The notes: generated from the sequence alone by a model not told the origin. 64,000 nucleotides of DNA from Vicugna pacos (GCF_048564905.1 NC_133021.1:31941097-32005096), one strand, 5' to 3'. Counted from the stretch's first letter, positions 31,716 through 42,306 are shown. A program made the numbers and translations.

Positions 31716-33012
31716 TTACATTTTTTTTTAAGGAATCCTTTGTATACAGAAAAGCTCAAACTTTCAGTGGTACAATTCTGTGAGTTTACGTAGAGTTGTG
31801 AAACCACCACCACCTTCAAGATGCAGAATAATTCAAGCTCTCTAAAATGTCCCCCTGCCCCCATGTCACTCAGTGCACCACCTCTGGCTCTCGGTCACCA
31901 GGGACATGACTTTGACCTCTTTAGCTTTGCCACTGCAGAATGTCGTGTAAATGGAATTGTGCAACATGTAGTCCTTCTCGTCTGGCTGTTTTCACTCGGC
32001 GTAATGCCTTTGAGTTTTGTCCGTGCCATTGCATGTGTCAGAGCACCTTCTTTACTATGCTAATTGCGTTGCGTATTGTGGGTGGACCACGGTTTGTTTA
32101 GCCATTCATCTGCTGATTTGGACATTGGGATAATTTCCTGTTTGGGGCTATTTTCAATAAAGCTGTGGCAAATTTTCACACACGGGTCTTTAGGTAGACA
32201 TATGTTTAATTTATCTTGGGTAAATATTTAGAAGTGGGATTGCTAGGTTGTATGATTAATTTTACGAGGAACTGCCAAAATGTTTTCCAAAGTGGCTGCA
32301 CAGTTTGATGTTCTAGCCAAGAAAAGAAGAGTCTCGTTTCTCTACTTTCTCATCAGCACTTGGTGTTATCAGGCTTTTAAAATCTGAGCTATTCTAAATA
32401 AACAAGTAGTTGTAGTTTACTGTGGTTTAAATTTGCATCTCCTTAGAAATTAATGTTGAGCATCTTATTTGCCATCCATGTATCATCTTTGGTGAAGTGT
32501 CTATTTAAATGTTTGCCTATTTTATTGGGTTGTTTGCAATTGTTTGCATTATTATTACATTTTAAGAGTTCTTTATAATAAGATTCCAGACACAGATTCT
32601 TTATTAGATACTTTTTGCAAATATTTTCTCCAAGTCTGTGGCTTACATTTTTTATTTTGATAACAGTGTATTTCAGAGAGCAAAACTTTTTTATTTTGAT
32701 GAAGTCCAATTTATCAATTGTTCTTTTACTGATTTTTCTTTTGTGTCCTAAGATATCTTTACCAAGATCACAAAGATTTTCTCTTATGTTCTTTCCTAGA
32801 GATTTTATTATTTTAGATTTTTCATTTGGGCAATCCATTGCAAGGTCACTTCTGTACAGTGAAAAGTACATTTCAGTTCTTTTTTTATTTTTTGCATGTG
32901 GATGAGCAGTTGTTCTGGTATAAGTTGTTGAAAGGGATATCCTTTCTCCATTGAATGGCACCATTGTTGAAAATCAAGTGACCATATACGTATAAGTCAA
33001 ATGACCGATTGT
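31716..33012 (-). mobile_element. Old L1M element, 3' UTR and ORF2 C-terminal region
   Basis: Antisense L1 order runs for about 1.3 kb: a UTR-like 'gtacaattctgtgagtt', then GCATAATGCCTTTGAG-like text near 32000, 'cattcatctgctgatttggac', GTGGGATTGCTAGGTTGTAT, and ORF2. A 173-codon minus frame (32443-32964) holds SYYKELLKCNNNA, NKIGKHLNRHFTKDDT and WMANKMLNIN, equivalent to the L1 segment preceding 'HMKRCSTSL'. It is interrupted at 32999-33170 by a younger L1 tail and seems to resume to about 33240. Confidence 0.85.
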
Positions 33013-33170
33013 ATCCTTGTAATGAGCTATAATGGAAAAGAATCTGAACTATACACACACACATATGTATATGTATAATTGAATTGCTTTGCTATACACC
33101 TGAAACTGACTACTATTGTAAACTGACTATGTGTCAAAAAAAAATGAGACTTAAAAAAATGACCAGTTGT
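32999..33170 (+). mobile_element. Younger L1 3' tail inserted into the old L1M
   Basis: The body 33013-33156 is an L1 3' UTR end: 'taatggaaaagaatctgaac', a short CA/TA stretch, TTGCTATACACCTGAAACTG and a final A-rich tail. The flanks AAATGACCGATTGT (32999-33012) and AAATGACCAGTTGT (33157-33170) agree at 12 of 14 positions, a clear target-site duplication. Orientation is opposite to its host element. Confidence 0.88.
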
Positions 33171-33240
33171 GTGTGGTCACAGTTGACCGTGTCTGTATCT
33201 CTGGCGGTCTGTGCCCTAGAAGAGTGCCAGCTCCCAGACT

Positions 33241-34954
33241 TTGTCAGTCCGGCTTCTTTCTCCATTTATTCTCAACCGAATGTTTCCCACACTCTTTATG
33301 GCTTCAGGCCGATGGATTGCTCCTAAGATGCCCATCTTCTTGATATATAGCGGTTCTCCTCTGCATCTTGTATTAGTTTAAATTTTTTTTTTCCTTTTGA
33401 AAAAGGTGCATTTTACCTGGCTCTGTCTTAGTCATATGTTTATTTTACCAACTTGTTTTGGTTAAACTAATGTGACCTTATCTTCTCAAGTTAAATTCCA
33501 AATCTCCCTTGTTTTTACCTACATTGGATACAGCTGCAAAGTAAGGAGTCTGTTTCAATCCCCTTTCCTTTTGTATTTTTGAGAGAATTGCTAAAGACCT
33601 TCTCCACCGGTGCTCCTCTCTCTAAGCTGGCGTCCCTAGAATCTGATACCGCCTTACGCACCAATAAAGAACTTGACAGGGAGTCCAGAGGTTGCTGTTC
33701 CAGTCCTGGTATTACTATGAATTAAGGGCGCAAAACATCCCCTCTATTGCTCAAGTCCACCTTTACAAAGCACGTGGATGGAGCGAGGTCATTGCCGGCA
33801 TCCTTCCTACTTCTGTGATTTCTCATTTTCTAGAAGTGGGCTCCCTGCTCCATCTCTACTGGACCAAGGATGAGGGTGAGAGAGTAGGGGATGGTTCAGA
33901 TGGTTTCCAGTGTTTTCCTTCCTAACCTCCCCTACCAGGCAGCATGTGCTCCCTTGGAAACGCAAATAGCAAGTTTACCTTTAATATTCTAGAATGCGGC
34001 ATTTGCCTTATAACACCATGCGCGACAGGGTGCGTTTACCACCCCGTGTTCTTGGATAGTAACTCAGGTGGAAGGTTATAGCAATTTTCTTGCTCAGTCT
34101 TTGCGTTGATCTATTCTGTGATTAAAGTACATATGAATAATTAATTAGTATACATCACATCAATTGGTAATTTATTCATAATTAATATAAAAATTTAATT
34201 CTGTGATTGATACATATATGGGTGTTCAGATAGTTACCAACTTAAAACACTTCCCATTCGTGGGAAAAATCTGAGTCTGGTTCTTCAAACCTAGCTGGTG
34301 GCTGGAGTGGAGCTGACGTGTATGACCTCAAGTCAAAACTGTCCACCTGATTCAATTCCTGCCACTGAATCTTTTCTAGGATCACACCAGTTATTGCCTA
34401 TTAAAGCTGGGCTCTGAGTACCAGGCAATTGATCTGCAGTGAGAAAGTCAAGTATATTATCAGATATTGTAATCAGCCCAGAGGAAGAGGTTTCCACTTA
34501 ATTTCAACTTAACCTCCCTCTTCACTGGTGAACATTAGAAGAGGGGTTCTAATAAAATGCTCACATCTGTGATCTCATTTGCTGTAACTGGCCCTGTCTT
34601 CCCAGATGTGAGGTCTGATTTCCAGCAGCTGAAGGGAAGTCTATTGGATTAACTCCAGCCTCGTGATTGATTTGCTCTGAGTTCCCTCAGCCTTCAAGGC
34701 GGATGTAATGGTAGGAAATATAGAGTGTGCATCTTGGCTGACGACACACTGGTTCTCTTCCAGAGAGCAAGAGACTGTCAAGACTTGGGACCACAGCTCA
34801 TCATTCCAGAAACTTTAAGCTCCTTCCACAATGTGAAAAACTTGCTGAGGACAGTGAAGCAACGGGGTGGATACGAACCAGATTAACAAGAAAGTGAAAA
34901 AATGGAATTTCTCAAAGTGAGGTCTGCAGGCGTTTGGAAATCCAAGGTTATTTC
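33241..34954. other. Long single-copy stretch
   Basis: Frames reach only 77 codons. 34110-34210 is AT-rich with paired words (GAATAATTAATTAG and TTCATAATTAATATA). 34540-34700 is balanced, repeat-free and may be regulatory. No repeat was identified. Confidence 0.5.
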
Positions 34955-35150
34955 AATCATTGACCTAATATTTGCCAAACACCGACTATGTTCTGTGCTT
35001 AGTTCCAGGCCAGGGAAATTCTACATTTATTCCAGACGGAGAAGCAGACAATAAAGCAGTAAACCAGTTAATAACACAGCGGCGTGAAACAATAACAAAC
35101 ACCGCGAAGGAGATGAAGAGACTAACGTGACCGAGTGTGATGCAGCTATT
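34955..35150 (-). repeat. L2 fragment
   Basis: Antisense L2: 'tatttgccaaacaccgactatgttctgtgc', then 'gacggagaagcagacaataaagcagtaaa', then 'gaaggagatgaagag', in consensus order. Confidence 0.7.
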
Positions 35151-35749
35151 TTAAAACACCCGAAGCCTTCACGGGAGGGAAAACTCAAAAGCCCTACGAT
35201 GTGCGACGAACGCTGGTGTTTTCCGACCCAGCCTGGCTACAACTCATTACACTGATTTCATGAGCCCGTAATTCATCGCAGTTTTGGACTCAATAGACGA
35301 ACCCTTTCCCAGTTTCTCCTGTCACGCTGTCCTCCGTGTCTAGAACGATTTGTGGACCAGCGTGCATTTAGCAGGTAGGAAAAATAAGTCCTCTAATTGG
35401 AGAAAGTGTCAACCCGTCTGAGTCCTGTAGCGACTGCAAAGCATCAGATGCACTGAGAGAAAACACAATCAAAACAGGAGGAAAACCACTGGGCTGACAT
35501 CAACACGCTCCCCCGACGGCACCCAAGTCCTCAGGTCACTCAGTCATGTTCCAAGCTGTCAGCTGGAAATAAGGAGACTTAATAATAATGCCGGCACTTT
35601 ACAGATAGATACCAGCAACTTCATTTTTAATGTATTTCAATATCATTTCCAAACATTTGTATGGGATGAGCTCAAGACTTTGCACAGACTGGAAAACGGA
35701 GATGCTGAAAGATTAAAGGACCCACCGAGCACAAAGCTTTGTACAATAT
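35151..35749. other. Single-copy stretch
   Basis: CpG-bearing at 35100-35350 (about one CpG per 20 bp) but without an island. No frames above 60 codons. Confidence 0.5.
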
Positions 35750-35935
35750 TTGTACAATTTACTTTAATGAATCTTTATAAATTGATATTGAATTAAATAA
35801 CATTAATTTTTAATTAACAGCCTATGTATTATTCTTGTTAATAATTCACATTATTAACAATTGCATACTTATAATAATTAATAATATGTTGTTGTTAACT
35901 TGTCATTAAGATTAATTACTATTGATAATTGATAG
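35750..35935. repeat. AT-rich low-complexity tract
   Basis: About 80 percent A+T by eye, rich in TTAATAATTA and TAATTAATAAT words. It resembles matrix-attachment or replication-prone AT tracts only in composition. Confidence 0.7.
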
Positions 35936-36429
35936 CTTACTCTACAAATAGGTCACAGAACAACTTACTAAGAGTGAGAACCAATTTCCTGACTCTAATT
36001 CAAGTGTCTTCTGCTATACCAAACCGTCTGCATCTCACTGGGAAATAAACCCTCAAAAACACCTCCGAGCAGGCCCTTTTTCTAGATCTGACTAAAAAGA
36101 ACCTGCAAGACGGAAACAACATTATTTTAATTTTTGACATCTATACAAAACAAGTATATGTACTCTCACATAGATACCTCAGCTTTTACACATTTAATTT
36201 TTATTTCATACTTATGTTTACCAGCTTTTAACCACTGAAAACGGGAGGCCCTACCCTGGCTTCCATTTTTTGAAAATGTGATTTTGCTGAAAGGGGGGAA
36301 TTTGAAGGGATTCTGCCCATTCCTAAGGGTTCGTGATTTAAATAAAGCTCTTCAAAGCTTCTCTCTACTAGTCCTCTACAATCACCAAGAGATGGTGCGT
36401 GTTTTTCAAAGACAGTTCTCATTCTTCCG
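35936..36429. other. Single-copy stretch
   Basis: A 99-codon minus frame (36228-36527) overlaps the L2 fragment and is not recognised. Confidence 0.5.
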
Positions 36430-36600
36430 TTAATTAATTCAACTAATGTTCGGGTGCTCTGTGGGCGGTTTCTTTCCCAGGCTCCTGAGGACTCAGAGGT
36501 GAATGAAACACCCGCCTTGCCGCCCACGAGGCGTTGGCCGTCTAGGGTGGAGACAGGTGTGCGGGCAAACAGTGCAGCGGGCTGACGGTGGCGGGAGGAA
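36430..36600 (-). repeat. L2 fragment
   Basis: 'ttaattaattcaactaatgttcgggtgctctgtggg' in parts, CAGAGGTGAATGAAACACCC and GGTGGAGACAGGTGTGCGGG follow the antisense L2 3' end. It is unusually CpG-rich for an old repeat. Confidence 0.65.
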
Positions 36601-37932
36601 CCGGCGCTACGAGCAGGGACACTACTGCCCCCACCCGGTTACCTTTCCGTGGTTCGGGGAGAACCTAAACCTTGTGCGTCTAAAGACTTTGGGTGGAAAA
36701 AATACCCACTATATATAAAAAGCACGGTAGTTCAGTCACGAACCTCATCACTCCTGAAAAACAAGGAAAATCAAAATACACTAATAAAGTGCCTGTAGGC
36801 TGCTTCTCTGAGATTGACTGTTACTTCCCCGTGAACCTCGAGGACTTGGCTTCCTTAATAATCAGGATCCTGTTTATTTGCCGTCCAAGTCCGTCGACCT
36901 GTCTTTATTACCGATGAGCACGCACTGTCATTTTCCAGGAATCTGTTCCATTTGTATTTACGTGTTTGTCTTTTGTGCATTTGTTTTCCAGGTGGGCAGG
37001 ACGAACCCCCCCACCCCCCAACCCCCCGACCCCCCGCTGCATGACTGCGTGGATGAGCACACGGCTTAGTGATGACAAATTAATTCCAACACCTCTCCAG
37101 CAATTTAAAATGGAACTAAGGTAGAAAGCTGGGGAAAAACCGTGGTAGCAAATAATTCTGCACGATCCACAAAGAGCTGACCTAGTTAGCCTGGAATTTC
37201 TATGCTTCATAAATCTTGTTTCAAGTAATCATAGCTCCCTTGGAAGAAAATCGACCCCGAAATGAACACCCGTGGTCTGAGAGAACAGCCCTGTGGGGAG
37301 GTTGAGCAGGCAGGCTACGGTTTTGATTGGATTATCTCCCAACCCCCAACTCACTTGGTATTTAGTTCCAGATAAACAGCAAAGGATCACACACCTCCAG
37401 GAATGAGGGCCACCAGCGGGGTTTTCTCAGTCCATTGCAGTGGGCTAAGCAAACAAAGCTGGCCTGATGGGCAGGTAAGCTGAGCGGTGGTCTACCGTGG
37501 AGCATCAGAGCTGGTGTGCTGTGGGCGGGAGGGATGTGTCTGCATAGAGCAGCCAGAGGGAACGGGGGGCAGCCTGAGCCCCCAGACAGCTGTTTCCAGA
37601 GTAAGAAGTCTCTCTTATTTATGCCAGTATGCTTGACAAATATTCCCATTTTTGATGGGTGCCATAGTGAGGAGAAAGGCCAGAGAGCATGGGCTTCACA
37701 ATGTGAGTCTAAGAAACTGGCAAGGTCCTCCTTGGTCCCTCCACCAAGTACCACTCAGACACCTCCCCTTTTGGCTTGTCAACGCTGCCCACAAAAGCAC
37801 CATGAGAGCTTCATTTTTCCAAATGAAAAATATCCCTGTTGCAAATTATTAATAGGCGATTATGATTTAGCAACTTGGATTATTTTCAACATGACAAAGT
37901 ACGGGGTACATGTCTTAATAAGCAGAAGGATG
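36601..37932. other. Single-copy stretch holding a strong G-quadruplex motif
   Basis: Frames of 100 (minus, 36908-37210), 130 (minus, 37362-37754) and 151 codons (plus, 37516-37971) overlap each other or run into the LTR at 37933. No domain is recognised in any. The G-quadruplex motif is listed separately. Confidence 0.5.
37006..37035 (-). other. Strong G-quadruplex motif with long G tracts
   Basis: The plus strand has C tracts of 7, 6, 6 and 6 separated by A, AA and GA. On the minus strand this gives four G tracts of six or more with loops of 1-2 bases. It fits the standard pattern with a wide margin. Confidence 0.78.
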
Positions 37933-38404
37933 TGTTGCAAAAAAACGTATTACAGCTCAGCGCCACAATAACTCGGATCCAGGCGAGACGCCAAGCAGCA
38001 CTCAGAGAGTTGGAGAACTCAGGTTTGTCATGCCACCAGGACCAGAGTAGTTAACACTCCAAGCTCTGGACTCTGTCTGTAGGCTTTTATAGGCTTTTAT
38101 AGGCTGCCAGTTATACACTTTGCAACATCATATGCAAATAAGGTATAACAAAAGTTGACTAATTAGGAACCAGCTTTGTAGAAATGGACCAATCAGGAGT
38201 GAGAGAAATAACCAATCAGGAGTGAAGGAAATAACCAATCAGAAGTGAGCTCAGGGAACCAATAGAATTTTAGGGGTAAGTAAGCCATTTCAGAGGCAAA
38301 AAGTGATACAGAGCCTCTGGGCCAGGGAACCGGATGGTGCCGGCAGGAGAATAGTGGCCCTGCCTGGGGGTCCTGCCGGCCTTTTTATGGGGCTTCCCAC
38401 CTCA
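37933..38404 (-). mobile_element. Complete solo LTR of an ERV1-type endogenous retrovirus (fossil)
   Basis: 472 bp. Read on the minus strand it begins TGAGGTGGGAAGCCCC and ends with a run of T then GCAACA, a TG...CA element. The 4-bp flanks are identical: GATG at 37929-37932 and GATG at 38405-38408. U3 (on the minus strand) has three ATTGG-type boxes spaced 23 bp apart (complement at 38189, 38212, 38235). The TATA region is present in two tandem copies (38081-38100). No internal viral genes remain. Class I is inferred from the 4-bp duplication and layout. Confidence 0.88.
38189..38257 (-). promoter_or_regulatory. 23-bp direct repeats with CCAAT boxes in the LTR U3
   Basis: Three tandem units of 23 bp, each starting CCAATCAG, at 38189, 38212 and 38235. 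The first two units differ at two adjacent positions and the third is more diverged. Inverted CCAAT boxes are typical NF-Y sites in class I LTR U3 regions, so this may have been an enhancer array. Present activity is unknown. Confidence 0.75.
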
Positions 38405-38454
38405 GATGAAGACATGGGAAGGGCACTAGACACCAGGAGGGATGAGGGACAAGG

Positions 38455-38560
38455 TTCTATTTTCTCTGGGCCTTAGTTTCCCCATCCTTTAAATGACGGT
38501 GTCCACCAGACAGCTCATAAGGCCCTTTTCAGGTTTTTTTCAAGCCTGTAATGCCCAAAG
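38455..38560 (-). repeat. MIR fragment
   Basis: 'tctctgggccttagtttccccatcctttaaatgacgg' in parts, then TCATAAGGCCCTTTTCAGG, is a typical antisense MIR core and tail. Confidence 0.75.
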
Positions 38561-38590
38561 TAAAAAGTTTGCTGGGGAGTGATGGTGGAG

Positions 38591-38697
38591 TAATTAGGTT
38601 TACTTATTTATTTTTAGAGGAGGTACAGGGGATTGAATCCAGGACCTTGTGTGTGCTAAGCGTGTGCTCTACCACTTGAGCTACACCCTCCCCTCCC
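38591..38697 (-). mobile_element. Camelid Vic-1-type SINE, minus strand
   Basis: The plus strand shows TAATTAGGTTTACTTATTTA (tail), GGAGGTACAGGGGATTGAAT, CCAGGACCTTGTGTGTGCTA and GCTCTACCACTTGAGCTACA, then the C-rich tRNA 5' end. Full length, and close to the copy at 19151-19313. Flanking duplication unclear. Confidence 0.93.
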
Positions 38698-38700
38698 CCC

Positions 38701-39069
38701 AAATAAATTTTATCTACATTCAAGTTTACCAATTTTCCCTTGATCTTGCCCTAAAAGGAAAGTAATAGTCACCAAAGGCCATGGGCTGCTTGCAAAGTTT
38801 TGTGCCACACAAAGCCTCTAACTGAGCCTGATCTGAAGAGCTCAAGGTTCAGGTCTCAAAAATTTATCACTTTCACAACTGTAATGTCTAGAATTGCCGA
38901 AAATATGCAGCAACCATTAGCCTGAGTCCCTGCAGATAGGACGGAGCCCAGACCCTCCCTCCCGTCCCGAATGACCTAGAACTGCCCTAAACAGTTACCA
39001 GAGGAAGCGATAAACTCTATTCGTTGAGCTGTCACCTACTTGGATCTATTTGTTAACTTGGTGTAAACC
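38701..39069. other. Single-copy stretch
   Basis: No repeat or frame of note. Confidence 0.5.
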
Positions 39070-39835
39070 ACCCTGACAGTAGTCTCCCGGACCACCTGCA
39101 ATAGCGTTCCACTGGCTTCTCTGATTAAGTTTCCCTCTCCTCTGAACCATTTCCCTCCTAGCACCACACTGCCTTACCCAACACTCACTCAACACCCTGC
39201 CAGTGACCTCTGCCCAATACAGGACGGAGTGCCTAGCTCTTCCCCCTGGAATCCAAGACTGTCTATTAAGTGGCTTGCCGTCCATTCTCACCTCTTCAGC
39301 ACAAGCCCTCCAAAGCCACCAGCCTCTTCTCCTTTCTGCCCTCACTCACTGTGCCCTATCCCTGCTGATTTGGCATCACTAGTCCCTATGACCAGAGGAC
39401 ACACCTGCTGTCATAGTGGAGCAGGTAATGGAATTTCTATGTCAGTTACAACGCATCCTCTTTTCCATTTTGCAACCGAACATTCTCGCATCCTTCTAGA
39501 CCCACTTCAAGCCCTCTCCCTTTAGTGAAGAGTTTCATGATACTGCCCATCCCCCATCCCCCATCCCCACGCACAATGAATTTTACCTTCTAGGAATTCT
39601 GTTAACCTAGTGTTCTGTACTGCAAAACCTGAAAGCTGATTACACTCCATCTCGTGGTTTGTTTTGTTTGTTTGTTTGTTTTGATGTCTGTCTCCCCTAA
39701 AAAGTCTCGCAAGATCCATGGAGGCACAGATTTCATCTTACACATTTTTGGCAGTTATTATGGTACTTAGCATTGTGCTGAGAATACCAGAGTTTCCAAA
39801 CTGACTTTTTATTTGTTGAATACTAATATGCTTAC
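39070..39835 (+). mobile_element. L2 element, ORF2 end and 3' tail
   Basis: About 765 bp of diverged L2. The order is preserved: 'caatagcgttccactggcttctctgatt', then 'tctcacctcttcagcacaagccc', 'tttctgccctcactcactgtgcc', ending with ATGTCTGTCTCCCCTAAAAA, 'ggaggcacagatttcatctta', 'ttagcattgtgctgagaata' and TTTTTATTTGTTGAATACTA. A (GTTT)n stretch lies at 39658-39682. No long ORF2 frame survives. It is the longest L2 copy in the window. Confidence 0.82.
39546..39568 (-). other. G-quadruplex motif inside the L2 copy
   Basis: Four C tracts of 3, 5, 5 and 4 separated by AT each time (a CCCCCAT mini-repeat) give a G-quadruplex pattern on the minus strand with three two-base loops. Confidence 0.65.
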
Positions 39836-40495
39836 TACTATATGGTTAGATCATTGATCTTGATAAAGTGGGAGTTCAGGATTTGCAGATACTAACAACT
39901 CAACATAAAATAGGTACTCAATATGAATTTAAAGAAATGCCACATTACCAGCTGTTTTAGAGTGCCTGTAGGTGTCATTCTCCCGCTGGTTACAATAATT
40001 ATTTTAATTATTTAAAAATAATAATTACAGTTGCCACTTTAGACCTGAATCTTATAACTGAGCCACGAAGAGTACGTGCAGGAATTCCTAGGAGAGAAGC
40101 GTTGTTGTTGGTGAACAGGTGCTATGCATCTCAAAGCGAATTTGTTCGAGAAATACCTGTTGTGGGCAGGTGGCGCTGGTTTCCTTCCCTCTCTATGCCT
40201 GTATGAGATTTGGTTAGTTAATAAAAATGTCACCTTTTTAATTCAGTGCTCCGTATCTACCTCTCACTATCAGTGGGGAGCCCGCTGCTGCGCCCACCTT
40301 TGAGTTGGGGCTTGGCAGTGGTGAACACGACAAAAAGACTTCAGCGGAGCTGAAATTTATTCTCTGATGACTCAGTAGTCTGCCCTTTGGCTAAAGATCA
40401 AAAGTCAGTGGAAAGACTCATTAATGAATTAATAGAGCACCTCTTTACAATTCTAGTATAGAGGACTCTTTTCTTAAGTTCAATCTCTTACTTTG
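39836..40495. other. Single-copy stretch
   Basis: AT-rich at 39990-40030. One 64-codon minus frame without motif. No repeat recognised. Confidence 0.5.
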
Positions 40496-40570
40496 TGTAT
40501 CAGTCAGGGTTCTCCAAGAGAAACAGAATCAGTAGGAGATATGTATATCTTAGAAAAATGGGAAATACAG
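40496..40570 (+). repeat. End of an unnamed old repeat
   Basis: TATCAGTCAGGGTTCTCCAA followed by GAGAAACAGAATCAGTAGGA and a TATGTATAT stretch matches a phrase common at the edge of several mammalian LTR-type repeats. Only about 70 bp are recognisable, so the family is left open. Confidence 0.45.
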
Positions 40571-40587
40571 GTTTAATAGTAACAATA

Positions 40588-40605
40588 ATAATAAAATTTT
40601 ATTAT
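40588..40605. repeat. 18-bp perfect AT palindrome
   Basis: ATAATAAAATTTTATTAT is a perfect inverted repeat with no spacer, embedded in TAATAA repeats (40580-40618). It could form a small cruciform but may simply be low-complexity sequence. Confidence 0.85.
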
Positions 40606-40620
40606 AATAATAATAACTTA

Positions 40621-41271
40621 CCCACCCTCCCACTGCCCAGATAAATTCACTATTGACATTTCAACATATATGTGTCCAAGATTTTTAATTTAACATGTGT
40701 CCTCAACTTTTCTCTATTATTTCCTATTAATTATTATTTATTATAAATGAAAATTACCTGGACTTCAACTCATGATTAATAATAGGTAAGAGATAAAAGC
40801 TTTTGAAATTCAAATATGCCAGTAAGTCAGGAACTGACAACTCTGAGAACTTAGACAAAACTCACTTTACACCACGAAGTGATTCTCATTTTCAGTAGGA
40901 GGTAAATAAGAGCCCCGTGTCTGAGAATGCCAGTTCTTCTCACCTGCTGAGGCTACCAGTCATATAAGACTCCCTGTTCCCTCTGCTTGGACCACTTTGA
41001 CTTTTCTAGTCCGACTGAAGGAGGTTTGTTACATCACCTGAGGGGCAGCCTTCCAGGACGGGTTCTCCACATTCTTCCTGATGGAATTGTGCCATATTCA
41101 CTGAAGAAAGTGAAAACCAAGCTGAATGTCTCTAAGGGAAGTTCAACATTTTTAAGGACATGGTTTTCAGGGATGATTATGGTTCTTGTAAAAATCAACC
41201 TGCGACTTCTCCTAGCATACAAATGGCTGGTGTGGGGTCAACTCGCCAGTAAGAAAAAGAGGAAATGAAAA
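40621..41271. other. Single-copy stretch
   Basis: A 93-codon plus frame (40987-41268) and an opposed 62-codon frame overlap. Neither is recognised. Confidence 0.5.
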
Positions 41272-41475
41272 ATATCTACCATTTATCGAACTGTTTTCTG
41301 TGGCAGACACTATGCTCTGTGCTAGGGGCTTCGTGTCGTTTACGATGCAATCGTTAACTCAGTGCAGGAGTTAACACAATTGCACAAATGTGATGGTAAG
41401 TAATTACTTCTGTCACGTCACGCAACGCTAGGATCCAGGCAGAACTTAAACCAGTGCAGTCTGGGTCCAGGAATC
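41272..41475 (+). repeat. MIR, near full length
   Basis: 'ctaccatttatcgaactgttttctgtggcagacactatgctctgtgc' in parts, then 'caatcgttaactcagtgcagg', 'aagtaattacttctgtcacg' and 'gatccaggcagaactt' in the full MIR order. The core is diverged. Confidence 0.8.
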
Positions 41476-41828
41476 ATCATTTTTCTTACGTCTAACCTGA
41501 TCATCCTCTAATGTAACTGACTCATCCTGTAAGGAACTGAGTGAACATTCACAGGATGTTACATTGTCAGGAACCCGAAAAAGTAAACAAATTCGCTGCA
41601 GATTCTCCCCCCAAAAGTTTATTTTCAAGAAACTGAGTTCAAAGACTTCTTTAAAAATGTACCTTATTTCAAGAAATAGTATCATTAGAACAGATCATTA
41701 CTATCAAGAGCTTTAAATATATTCATATCCTAAAAATTTCCCCTGATGAAAAAATTAAAAAGTTTAAATATACTTTCATCAAAAGCTTATTTACAATTAC
41801 AACAACAAAAAACTATAAATTTTTTAAA
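41476..41828. other. Single-copy stretch
   Basis: Nothing gene-like. It becomes A/T-rich towards the L1 tail. Confidence 0.5.
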
Positions 41829-41932
41829 TTCTTATTTTTATTGAAATGTAGTCAATTTACAAAGTTAGTTTCATGTGTACAGCAAAATGAGTCAGTTATA
41901 CATGTACCTAAATATATATTTTTCAGATTCTC
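41829..41932 (-). mobile_element. Short L1 3' UTR tail
   Basis: TTATTTTTATTGAAATGTAG, 'tcaatttacaaagttagtttcatgtgtacagc', GAGTCAGTTATACATGTACC. About 100 bp, strongly 5'-truncated. Confidence 0.82.
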
Positions 41933-42306
41933 TAAATTTTAAACCATGAATTAGTATACTCATAAGGTAGAATGCAGACAAATATCAACAAGACTTTGTT
42001 AGGATATAGAAAATATAGCATTGAATGGGAAAAAAAACCTGTATTTATACAGTTTTAAAATAGGCTGAGTTTAAAATGTAAAGAAAGAAAGTGAATAACA
42101 GCCACGGAAGAGAAATCACCAAAATGTTAACAGGTGTCTTCTCAGAGTGGTGAGATTACAAGTCCTTTTTCCCTCCTTATATTATTGGGCACATGTTTTT
42201 TTGTTTGTTTGCTTGTTTTTCTTTACTGAGCTTATGTCGCATTTAAAAACAGGAAAAAATTAAAATTTCAATTTGCAGCCACAAGCTGGTCATTCATGCC
42301 GGTCCT
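41933..42306. other. Single-copy AT-rich stretch
   Basis: A TTTGTTTGTTTGCTTG run lies near 42197. Otherwise featureless. Confidence 0.5.

Noticed and set aside
32443-32964. 173-codon minus-strand open frame, the longest in the window
   Set aside because: Its sequence follows the L1 ORF2 C-terminal region, so it is a retroelement relic and not a host gene.
38189-38257. Regular 23-bp repeats as a CRISPR-like array
   Set aside because: Units are contiguous without spacers and lie inside an LTR. They are a U3 enhancer-type tandem repeat.
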